Source: Talinum fruticosum (Eukaryota > Streptophyta > Magnoliopsida > Caryophyllales > Talinaceae). Taken from it: a stretch of 64,000 nucleotides of DNA. The stretch lies in the NCBI GenBank assembly GCA_021018815.1, contig JAITYX010000004.1:2667501-2731500 (forward strand). The letters are read 5' to 3'. The translations under genes were made by a program, and so were the position numbers. Below, piece after piece: positions 48,982 to 64,000 of this stretch (positions are counted from its first letter, which is position 1; every line of letters starts with the position of its first letter). The notes under the pieces are model-generated. The model had not been told where the DNA came from and did not search any database. It saw only the letters and a program-made list of their open reading frames with translations.

Positions 48982-49149
48982 CCTGTTCCATTTAGTTTTA
49001 GCTTTAGCTTACAATCTTACAGCTCAACTCCTTACCTTGCAACTTAATTTCTTACCTTACAACTTAACTTATTAGAGCTGTCTACCTTATAACTTTTTAT
49101 AACTTACTTTACAACTATCATATACGTCCTTACAACTTCGTACGGCCTT
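48982..49149. repeat. MITE-like repeat with a CCCTGTTCCATTTAG left end
   Basis: The left end ACCCTGTTCCATTTAG, followed by TTTTAGCTTTAGCTTACAAT, matches both ends of the 49756-49803 foldback. The interior is a series of CTTACAA/ACTTACTTTAC motifs as at 22728 and 35545. A matching right terminus is not clear (CGTACGGCCTTAG). Confidence 0.5.
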
Positions 49150-49755
49150 AGTATTGCATTAGCCTGTCTCGTGGCCGCATCTGTGTTACTGTTTTTTCTA
49201 GTTTGAGCTTCCTCCTATGCTTTCTGTTACGACCGGATGTGTTAAATCTGGTGTTGTTTTTATTGTGTCCGTGGCTCACTTTACCCAGTTTTGCCTTTAC
49301 GCATAATACTAGGGTATGTACATGTAGATTCTGCTTTATGGTATTCTCCCTATCTAACAAGGCATTCAGTAGCTTTATTGTTGCTCTACTGCTCACTCTC
49401 TTATTGGTGTCTCCTGAGTTAACTATCTAGCTGTGGTGTTCATTCCCTCTGCATGATTCTCTCTTTTTGATGTCTTCGGAGTTAACTATTGAGTTTAGGA
49501 AATTACTATCTAGCTGGGGTGTTCATTCCTCTGGGTGTGGATTGCGGTACTGTAGGTATTAGTGACATGCTAAAGCTCCAGTATTTTTAGCTGACTAGAG
49601 ATCTCTTTGCACCAAAACTGAGTAAGATTGAGGAAATTGTGAATCTCGTTTTTATCTGGTAATAGATTCAGGGTTATGAAACTATTTATTTGGTACTACT
49701 GAATTGCTCCATAAAGAGCTTAGCAGAGATAAATGTGGTACCCTTTTACTGGTTT

Positions 49756-49803
49756 TAGGCATGTTCTATTTAGCTATAAGCTAAAGCTAAATGGAATAGG
49801 GCC
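49756..49803. mobile_element. 48-bp foldback made only of two inverted termini
   Basis: GGCATGTTCTATTTAGCT is followed, after a few bases, by AAGCTAAATGGAATAGGGCC, its inverted copy with three changes. The right half inverted (GGCCCTATTCCATTTAGC) matches the left end of the repeat at 48982. This looks like an internally deleted copy keeping just the ends. Confidence 0.55.
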
Positions 49804-51539
49804 TTATTGTAACAATCTTCAGCAGGGATTATCTTGCTTTCATATTCAGCTGTGAGAGTTCTATGTTCGCTTACATATTTAGTTGGACTGATTTCATCTG
49901 TACCTGTGGTAATGTTGATAGGATTTATTTTTGTTATTTTATTTTTGTATATAAATGATAAATTTGTTGGGTTTGTTTGGAAGATGAGGAATAGTCCCGG
50001 TGTTTGGTTTTCTGGAAAATGAAAGTACTCTCACAAGTAGTGGAAGAAGTGAAAGTGAATTGATTTGAGAAAGTTTCTCTTTAGAAACTGAAGGGAAGAC
50101 GGTGATTCATATTCCTACTTCTCTGTTTGCGGAAAATTGGGTTTTTTTCTAGGCATCTGATTGGGTTTTAATTCTCTCTAATCGTATGTTGTTCGCAGAG
50201 TTTTAGCTGTGACTCATATTTCTACTTCTCTGTTTGCGGAAAGTTGTTAGCAACAATTGCTTATACTTCTCATACGGCTTCTTCATACATGTTGTGAAAA
50301 ATTTTGGAGAAAAGAATTATTGCACTTGTAGTTGGTGTATGGGAGAGAAAGTATGAATGATTGTTACAGCGTTGCTCGCAATTCATGTTATGGAATTGGT
50401 CACGCGAACATAAGAAACAAGTGAAGGCAATAAATTGATAAGTGTTGGGATTAAAATGTCATTGAATAATCTCATAATATTAAAATTATCACCAATTAAT
50501 TTGAGGTTTAACAATTATTTTTGGATTAATTATTAATGATTAAAAATACTTTTGATGAAATTTTATTTATATACGTGTCACTAGATCAGTGATGTAGGAA
50601 CAGATAAAATGAGTTATACTACAAATAAAATGAGTTATATTGGTATTTCTTTATCGTTAATAATTAGTTTGGTATAATTATTGATGATCAATAAAAATAT
50701 TTAAAACAACATCAAAGTGAATATTAATGTATAAATTAAGAAAATAAATACTCCCTTAATTTTTTTATAGTCTCCCTTTGACATGTAAAAATTCAATTGA
50801 TTAGTATTTTGTTAACAACGAACAACTTATAGATAATCTTAACACCAAATAACATCCAAGTTCCACTTATTCGATTAGAATGTGATGTAAGGAAGTATTT
50901 GTACCATTAGATAACTTATTGAATAATCAAAGTTTTGGATCGTTGGAGAGAAAATTTACAAATGATCAAACTTAACTTTTATAAATATTGAATGTGATTA
51001 TTTTATATATTAGCTTGAATCAATATCAAACTAGTTAAGTAGGAATACTATTAATAACTAACAATATAATTGTGTTACGAGCATGAATAAGTGTTATTTT
51101 CTATAATTTAATACATCAAGTTTTTTAAGACTAGAGTGCTGTTCGAAGTTATATAAAAAAACAAATAGAAATAAAAATGATTAGAAAAAGAAGAAACGAA
51201 GTAATGAAAAGAGAAGAAATAAACAAAAATAAATAGAATTGAACGTAAATAAATAAAAATAAATAGAAAACAAAAATAAATAATAATTTTTATGTATTTT
51301 CGAATAGGACGGACGAAAATGCTTGCCAATGGATATATTGATTGATTTTGGAGAATTGGTGTATAATAATCTTATTTAAAATATATTCAAATTTGCTAAA
51401 TAATCCAAATTATAAAATTGACAATCACAAGTTCAGAACCCCAAAAAAAAAGGGAAAAAGGAAAAGAATTGTTTTCCAGATATATTTTGAAGTGACGATA
51501 CCCCCACGCTCGAACGACAACGGGTATCACCATCTTCTG

Positions 51540-51662
51540 ATTGTGGCCTCACACTTCGACTGTATCGCTCCTTCCAAATCTCTCTCTCTCTCTTTCAACA
51601 CTCTACTTCATCTTCGTTCCTCTTCCTCGTCCTCGTCGTTGTCGTCTTAACCCTCATTGGAG

Positions 51663-51704
<42 letters not shown>

Positions 51705-51838
51705 CTCTTCAGTTGTTACTGCATGCTATAGTACTACTTGTATATCTTCTTGATCTTCATGTGATAAAGTAAAGCGCTAGAAATATGATTGATTCTCACT
51801 GATTAACGGATTTCTTTGGTTTCCCCTGGGAATTTCAG
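51540..51838 (+). promoter_or_regulatory. Probable 5' UTR of the AAT gene, with a UTR intron and (CT)n tract
   Basis: The coding start at 51839 follows directly after a TTTCAG acceptor (51833-51838), so an upstream non-coding exon is likely. CT tracts lie at 51576-51595 and 51665-51701. The donor of the UTR intron may be near 51663 but is not a clear consensus. Confidence 0.45.
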
Positions 51839-57197
<5,359 letters not shown>

Positions 57198-58964
57198 AGG
57201 GATGTACACACTGATTGGAGAAATGCACTTGAAATTCTTGGGAGTGTTGCACCATAACAGCTAGATCTTGTAATAATAATTTATGCTTGTATGCTCTTTC
57301 TTGAGCACTCAGTTAAATTTTGTTTAGGATGAGATTTGTAACATTCTTTTTTTCTTCTTTGAGGGTTTTTTCATTTCCATTGTTATGGATACTTCACCTA
57401 TCTGGAAGAAGTGTGTTTCCCTTCTCTTCATGGGAGAGTCCCAAGCCAAGTCTAGTCTTTTTATTACACAACTGTTGAATACAATAATATATGAAAGTTT
57501 CTCTGAAATAATTCATATTTCACAAAGTAATTTTCTAGGATAAATACTTTGGGGCCTCCTTTTTTCCCTTTTTTTGGGGGGGCACGGAGGCGGGAGGGAA
57601 GGGCAAAAGCTATGTAAGCAGGACCTGAATCATATCTCTTAGAGCATCCGCAATGCAAGGGCCAATTTTAGGCTCACCGGGGTGGGACGTGTTCACTGTG
57701 GGGAAGCCGTGCCTTGGGACGGTGCGCCACGTCAGAATTCGATGCTCTTGCGCTTTGTGTTGGAAGAGCTCTTATAAAAACTATTGTGGTTTTTATTAAT
57801 TTACACCAACATATCCACTTTGTACCCTGCATGTTTTTTTCTCCTTTCAACCAGTCATTATACTGTGGACCCGGAGTACTGGTCCCGGACTATGTGTTCG
57901 GAGATGGCGAATATTTAGTGGAAACTTTGCGGGGCCGGGGGGTTCGCTAGGAGTAAAAAAATTGTCTTTTTGTGGCCCGGGTCAATAAACCTAGAGGATC
58001 ACAGTATAATTCGTACCTTTCAACAATAGGTTCACTGTCGCACCCCATCACCAACAAAACTCCACTCTCGAGTCTCTCCAAATTGTCTTGTGCTTGCTGA
58101 CCTGAAGGTTCTACGTCTAGGAATTTAAAATCTGAATAACTGTTGATGAATGTGGATGAATTATATAAGGTGACATATCAAATATAAACTAATCTGAAAT
58201 GATCTAAATGTGAAATTTAGATGCAAATTACCTAAACTAAGATGATAAGAACATTTAACCTAAACCTGCCGGATTTTTTTTTCGGATTGGGATTTCGGTA
58301 GTTGGAGAATTTTTTGGTATTGGTTTTTATCACTGGTTGTAAATTTTTCAGCAGCTTACACCCCCCGGGACAAAGAGCAAGTCTGTTTACAAAATCCCCA
58401 ATGTTTAGAGAACCCCAATGAAAATACATGCGCCTTGGTAATCTGGTATTGACAAATGTAACAAAAAAACAGAAAAGATCCAGTCCCGAACTTTTGAGCA
58501 CAGATCTTGTTCTTGTAGATCGCGTGCATCAAGCTGCAGGCCTGATACAAATGAACTCTCTCTCTCTCTCTCTCTCTCTCTCCCCTCCCCTGGATTCCAA
58601 GGTTGGAAATGAACAGTGAAAGCAGCTTGGAAACACTGCAACATAAGCACATTTTGATGGCCTTCAACTTTATATATATTATTTGTGTTCAATTTACAGG
58701 GTTGCTGGGTAGTAAAAACCAAGGCATCAATCCTTCACATTTCTCAAGCACCATCCCACCACCTGAATTTCGAAGCAAACCCTAAGAAAATACGTATGTA
58801 TAAGAGGAAAAGGTGGGGACTTGGGAGAAGAGAAAATTTAGCAACCAAAGAAGGTGAGGATTTTGAGGGAGGGGGATATATATGATTTTTCAAGTAAAAA
58901 TTGAATTTCTGAAAATTGTGTTCAAGACCCTGCAGAAGATGCTTGACCTTGTAAGTGTTGCTGC
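57198..58964. other. Convergent intergenic region between AAT and the receptor kinase
   Basis: It holds the 3' flanks of two convergent genes. It contains a GC-richer patch at 57550-57960, starting near AGAGCATCCGCAATGC, that may be a MITE remnant although no matching second end was found. A (CT)n tract lies at 58556-58582. No coding gene is seen; the SPPLD/ERERE-type frames come from the CT tract. Confidence 0.5.
58556..58582. repeat. (CT)n microsatellite
   Basis: About 13 CT units in the intergenic space downstream of both genes. Confidence 0.93.
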
Positions 58965-61900
58965 TCAATGGGTGCTTGTTTCAGATACCGTGGAAGGCAC
59001 ACGAGAGTTGAGTTTAAGAGTGCCTCCGAGTTCGACTGGGACAAGAGGGATGAGGGAGTGCAAAACGTCCGTTATTAAGGGACGATAACTTGGCTCTGGT
59101 TGCACGCATAGGACAGCTACAGCAGCTACCTACAAAACCAAGCCCAACAATTTTCTTTAGCAACCTCAGAGTCATGTAATACACGTAGACCTAACAAAAG
59201 CAACTCGTACCTGATTATCAAAAGTCAAAAAACCCAAATGACCTAGACTAGACCGTAGATGAAGCAAATTGATTATCAAAACCTTTTTTGGGGGGAGGGG
59301 GTAATCCAGGCTAAATTCCACATCCCGGAAAAACGATGTCCAGAGCCAGAAACCCTATTCGGCAAAAGTTGGAGGGTAGCCAAATCAATTATCCAACCCC
59401 AAAGAAACTAACCTAAAAACACCCTTTCGGGACACCATGGATACACATGCATGCAGAAGGGAAATTTTCTCTATAAGAATCATGAATATAGGGGAGCAAG
59501 TGTAATTATAAGTTACTTGATACAAATGCTTCGGATCCATGGTGTCTCGAATAACAGGGTCCAGGATGTTCGGAAGCTTCGATCTGTCAGTAAGCTGAGG
59601 CATGGCCTGCATTTTATGAACAAAGTGAAGTCAGGATCTGAATTTGAATTTTCGCCATGGATCAGCTAAGGTTATGTCAGAGTTACACATACCCATGTGA
59701 CAATAGATTGGCATTGAGATGGTGATAACTTCTCCACAGGCTTCCTCCCTAGGAGGAGCTCCAAAAGCACCACTCCAAATGCATAGACATCACTTTTATC
59801 GGTCAATTTACCTAGCAGAGAAAGAAACTCAATTCATCATGTTTAATGCTTATTCGCTTCAGCTTAATCTTAGCAATATCCAGATTTCCCCAGATTCTAG
59901 ATTTTTCCATATTAGATATCCAAACTTATGCAGATTCTACATTTTCTGTAGTTTGATTCATTAAATTCCATCAGCACCTTTCTATATTGTTAAATGAACA
60001 AACAGTAGGTCCAAACAATGAGAACATGCCTGCAGTTATAGACCCCAAAATTTGCATTACTTCAGTGCTTTCTCAGACACCTCGAGAATCAAACTAGCCC
60101 ATATGTCCTAGACTATTCATTACTAAGGGGTATTCAGATAAAAGTTCAAATTCACCATCTCACGAGATCATCTTGTCAGTTTCCTCACTAGATCTATGTT
60201 CAATAAGAATTCTTAGTTCTCTGGATGTTCCTTTGATCCAATTTATCCGGAAATTGTTGTAACTAATTTGCACTGATCTGACAGCAACTTTTATTTCCAC
60301 GGAAAAGCTTGCAATTCAGTCAATTATTTGCTATCAAAACCCGGAAACTCATTTGGATTTGTGATCTCCAATTCAGAAAGGACTTTGATAAGCTATATTA
60401 GGGTACCATGCAAGTTAGCACAGCATGTCTACCACACTTCACTGAAGAGACCACAGCACATAGACATGTCTACCACACTTCTCTGAAGAGTGATTTTTAT
60501 TTTTTATTTTTACAGAAAATTAATAATGTGGGCCAAAATCATCTAGAAACTGGCATGAATTCAGTAGTCTAAGCTGTATAAGTGTATTTCCCTTTTTTTG
60601 TGTAATCCACAACTCATACATAATTAGCCCACCTGCCCTTCAGCAGGCAGTACATGTGCAGCCATATGCAAATAATATTTAATAACAAGTAGCATCAGCA
60701 TGCACCTACTGCAATCTGATTAGTATTCAAGAAGATCGAGCGAAGGGCCCGACAAAGCGATCATCATGCATCTCGCTTAGAGCAAAACGAAAAGTAAAAT
60801 AAAATCGATACTTTAGACAAAAGCTAAGCAGCCAGAGAAGAGAATATACTAGTTACTAGGCACAGAGCAAGTTTGTTGGCATACCATCTAAAAGGTACTC
60901 GGGTGCTACATACCCCAAGGTGCCCGAGAGCTTGATGTTGTTCTTGCCATTAGGTCCATCAGTTATAGCAAGACCAAAATCCGAAAGCTAGCCAAAGACC
61001 AGAAGAAGCGAAGGAGAGGTTAGATAAGAAACATGCTCATAAATCTAGCAACCTGCTAAACTGAGCTACTGGCTGGACAAACTCGTGCGAATGTTTTGAG
61101 TTCAAGTACTGATTAGCTTATATTACCATTCAGACCCAAAGTATGCCTGTTTTCTTAAGCCAGTAGCTCACTTCAGCTGGTTGTTACAATAAGCCTCTTA
61201 GTGGAATAGGTATAGTATAATTTGCACTAGAAATATAATAATCCTCCAAGAAGACTGCTATAAAGTAAAGATTAGAGACATCCAATCTAGTGTTTTTTTA
61301 TTGTCAATACCTTGGCATTGAATTCGGAATCCAGAAGAATATTAGATGATTTGAGATCTCTATGAATGACTGGCGGGTTACACACCTCGTGTAAATATTC
61401 TAAACCACTGCTCAGGATGTACAAATTTGTCGTTACGTTATTAGAAAAGGTAATAAAATTTGACTAGTAACTTAATCTATTTGTTTTAACAAACTCACCG
61501 TGCAACATCCAGAGCAATTTTCATTCTGATATGCCAAGTTAAAGCTGATCCTCGTGAAACTCCTGCAACAACATCCCAAAAAAGCTTCATCCATGCTTTC
61601 AACAATATAGAAGTAGAGTTTGTCTCTTGACATATCAGTTTCATATGGAGAAAGATGAGTTTTGTTCTGAAAATATTACCGTGCAACTGAGTTTCTAAAC
61701 ACCCATTTTCCATAAGTTCATACGCAAGAAATCTTGTATCCCCGTGGATGCAATAACCCAAAAGAATTATGATATTCTGATGCCGAATCTTACTCAATAA
61801 CTCAATCTCATTCTGCACTTCACCAAAAAACCAAGAAGCAAAACTCCACAATTCATCATCTTGGACCGTAAATACAAACAAGACCAAGTAAAATAGCTGG

Positions 61901-63079
61901 TACCTCAAACTCTTTTTCAGCTTCTTGGCCGCCCCCATCAACTTTTTTCACCGCAATGCAGCAGTTATCATCAAGCTTAGCCTTGTAAACACATCCAAAA
62001 CCGCCCACACCGAGCACATTACTCTCATTGAAATTGTTAGTGGCAGACTCCAGTTGCTTATAATCTATAGTTGAGACAGATCCTCTAAACTTTCCGCTTA
62101 TTTTTAAAGAATTGGAGCCACCCTTTGATTGATTCAGTGAAAACCCTTTGGCACCATCTTCAGATGTTAAACACCAGAACAAAGCAGAAAACCAAATAAG
62201 AATGTCAGTGGCCAGGAATTCATCATTCTGAGATTATCATCATTAAGCTGAAATTCAATAATACCAAGATCAAACCGAAGATTTTACTTTGGCATCGTGA
62301 ACAAATGAAATTACCTGAGTTCTTGGCATGATTCTTTCTACGTTTATCTGAAATCTTTTTGTGATAAACCCAAAAGCACATCAGAGAGAAAATAGCAGCA
62401 CCGACTAAAGCACAGGCCACAATGAGCGCTACCCTCATTCTTTTGTTGGTATCCACTCTCGATTTAGAATGAGTTCCTGATCACAAGCTTAAGACTCAGA
62501 GGAGAGAGAACAGATGAATTGCACCCAACCAAATTGCAAAACATGGAAGTGAAATCAAGAAAACCCCATTTCAGAAAGCATGAGATGAAGCTCAAAACTG
62601 CCAACTTCATCACTAGCTCAGAACCAAAACAGCCAACTTTCAGAAGAATTATGCAAGGAGAGAGAAAAAATATGACATCAATTATGACCCCATTGGTTCA
62701 GAAATCAAATCTTGCAATACTTTTATTAAATCATCATCACATTCAATGATCTGGTACACAGCCGTTAATAAAAGACTTTTCCCCTTTTTCTGAATTTAAC
62801 TTTTGAATGTTGAAGAGTCCACAAACCAAAAAGGATGAATTTAACTTTAATCCTAAATTTGCTCAAATGGGTAGTTCATAAAGAGGTTTACCTGGGGAAA
62901 ATTCAGCCATTGAAGGAGATGTTGAAGATCTGGGAGTGGGAAGGAAAGAAGAAGGAGCTGAAGCAGGGGGATTGCTCTGCCATCAGTGAGGGGAAATGAA
63001 ACAAACAATTGGGTTGATGGAGCACAACAAACAAAAGAAGAACCATATTCCTCATTTTGTCCTTTCTTTTCTCTCTCAT
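58965..63079 (-). CDS. Receptor-like protein kinase, At1g80640 type (10 exons; frame conflict in exon 1)
   Basis: A membrane receptor-like Ser/Thr kinase. Minus-strand exons: 63079-62892, 62476-62315, 62157-61904, 61812-61680, 61562-61499, 61407-61311, 60987-60885, 59811-59693, 59606-59517, 59129-58965 (stop TGA). All are GT-AG with matching phases from exon 2 on. The order is a hydrophobic signal segment ([19 protein letters not shown]), a short Pro/Ser-rich outer region ending MAEFSPG, a transmembrane helix ([20 protein letters not shown]) with a basic stop-transfer, then the kinase: [11 protein letters not shown] (P-loop), AVKKV (Lys), [42 protein letters not shown] (RD type), [28 protein letters not shown] and [20 protein letters not shown], ending [18 protein letters not shown]. 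The catalytic residues are intact. The short outer region makes a sugar- or LRR-type ectodomain unlikely. Exon 1 starts in one frame and must finish in another (two bases short or one too many). In-frame ATGs are at 63079 and 63055. Expected length is about 458. The kinase call is firm; the ligand is unknown. Confidence 0.92.
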
Positions 63080-63109
63080 CCCCACCAGTTTGTGAACTTA
63101 TCAGGGCAT

Positions 63110-64000
63110 TGGAAGACAGAAAATGATTTCACCAATTAATGGAGGAAAAGCTTTCAATTTGCCTTGGAAGTTCTTGTTTTTGGGAGTTTCCGAAGCTTCA
63201 CAGTTCACACAATCACACTTCTCTCTCTCTGCCTCCCTCCCTCTCTCCTCCTGTCTCTCTCATCCCACAAAAGCCAGGTCCCCCTATTCTTCCTGTTCTA
63301 ACAGAGACATCAGCAATTTTAATGTGTGCAAAAATTAACCTTTTTTTTGTTAGCTTTTTTGTTTGCCTTCTTATTGGCTTTTGAAAGATGGAAATAAATG
63401 GGTTTAATCATTAAATCCATCATTAGTGGTTTTTCTTTTAGAACACGTAGTATTATATTCATGTAAGCATGTATTTTCCGCAAGTACGTAAACACATGTA
63501 AAATAAAATAAAATTTATATAACAAATATATTTGAGTGAAAAAATATTATATATAACTCTCAACAACATATTTAAAATTATATCGTAGACTCAAGATTAT
63601 AGATTGGACAACATGGTGTATTCTGAAAAGGAAATTTTTGTTTTTGAAAAGAAAACTATGAAAATATAGTGCAGGCTTTAGATTATTAAACAAGAATACC
63701 GTATATGATAACACAAGAGTATGATATAATTTGTAGAAATATATATTCTAAAAATATTATATATTTTTTCCTTCATTATCAATGAGTTGAGTTCAGAAAT
63801 AGGGAAATCTATCTTCTATCTAAAAGCATATCCTATGAAAGATAAAATAGATAGCTAGTAATAATTAGATTATAATAACTTTCTTTTTCACATGATTAGT
63901 TGTTGTAATTTATAAAATAAATATATCTTCCGTGCCATATTACTTATTTCTTTAAACCTAAGAGCTTTATTTATATCTAGTTCTTAGTTTTAAGAAAACC
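63110..64000. other. Upstream flank of the receptor kinase gene
   Basis: The first part (to about 63300) is CT-rich on the plus strand and is probably the kinase 5' UTR and promoter. A tiny ATG-CCC-TGA upstream frame is seen at 63101-63109 on the minus strand. Beyond it the DNA is AT-rich with no gene. Confidence 0.5.

Larger units (their letters stand above)
48344..51500. other. 3' flank of RPL39 and intergenic sequence
   Basis: No coding gene is recognisable. It contains a repeat copy at 48982-49149 and a 48-bp foldback at 49756-49803. The T-rich, moderately GC sequence to about 50300 differs from the AT-rich stretch 50450-51450, so the first part may include an extended, transcribed 3' region. 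This cannot be decided from sequence. Confidence 0.5.

Noticed and set aside
50755..50800. Stowaway-like left end (TACTCCCTTAATTTTTTTATAG)
   Set aside because: No matching inverted right end or TA flank was found downstream, so an element could not be supported.
57640..57960. GC-richer patch starting AGAGCATCCGCAATGC, possibly a Harbinger- or hAT-type MITE
   Set aside because: No inverted copy of the presumed end is present on the other side, so it is only mentioned in the intergenic note.
63101..63109. Minimal upstream ORF (ATG CCC TGA) before the receptor kinase
   Set aside because: The transcription start is unknown, so it may not be in the mRNA.

Overview
This is nuclear DNA from a flowering plant, most likely a eudicot. 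The genes are plant-specific types (a DUF868 protein, an ERF003-like AP2/ERF factor, a plastid aspartate aminotransferase with a transit peptide, and an At1g80640-type receptor kinase). Introns are short, AT-rich and GT-AG, and the intergenic DNA is strongly AT-rich with plant transposons and CT/GA microsatellites near gene starts. I cannot name the species.

Layout. 860-2539 (+): the last two coding exons of a DeSI-like (PPPDE) cysteine isopeptidase whose beginning lies left of the window. 7126-8249 (-): an intronless DUF868 gene carrying a one-base frameshift. 8.3-36.3 kb: a long gene desert. It holds a LINE ORF1 fragment (17.0-17.5 kb), a decayed minus-strand CACTA (En/Spm) element (about 17.5-22.6 kb), several MITEs, a Helitron-type terminus and many tandem duplications. 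36369-37011 (+): an ERF003/SHINE-clade transcription factor. 37-47.7 kb: a second desert. 47955-48343 (+): ribosomal protein eL39. 51839-57197 (+): plastid aspartate aminotransferase in 11 coding exons, with a one-base deletion in exon 6. 58965-63079 (-): a receptor-like kinase in 10 exons, with a reading-frame conflict in exon 1.

The genes form no operon-like or pathway cluster. They are independent plant genes: protein modification, translation, nitrogen metabolism, cuticle or ethylene-type transcription, and cell-surface signalling. The densest block is 47.7-63.1 kb.

I found no convincing new biological system. The observation with most practical consequence is that three of the six recognisable genes are broken or put out of frame by single-base length differences at or next to homopolymer runs, in otherwise perfectly conserved reading frames. 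That looks more like a sequencing or assembly artefact than gene decay. The best-resolved mobile-element observations are the CACTA element with one intact terminus, a TA-flanked 159-bp foldback element, three Stowaway-like MITEs and a 48-bp 'termini-only' foldback.
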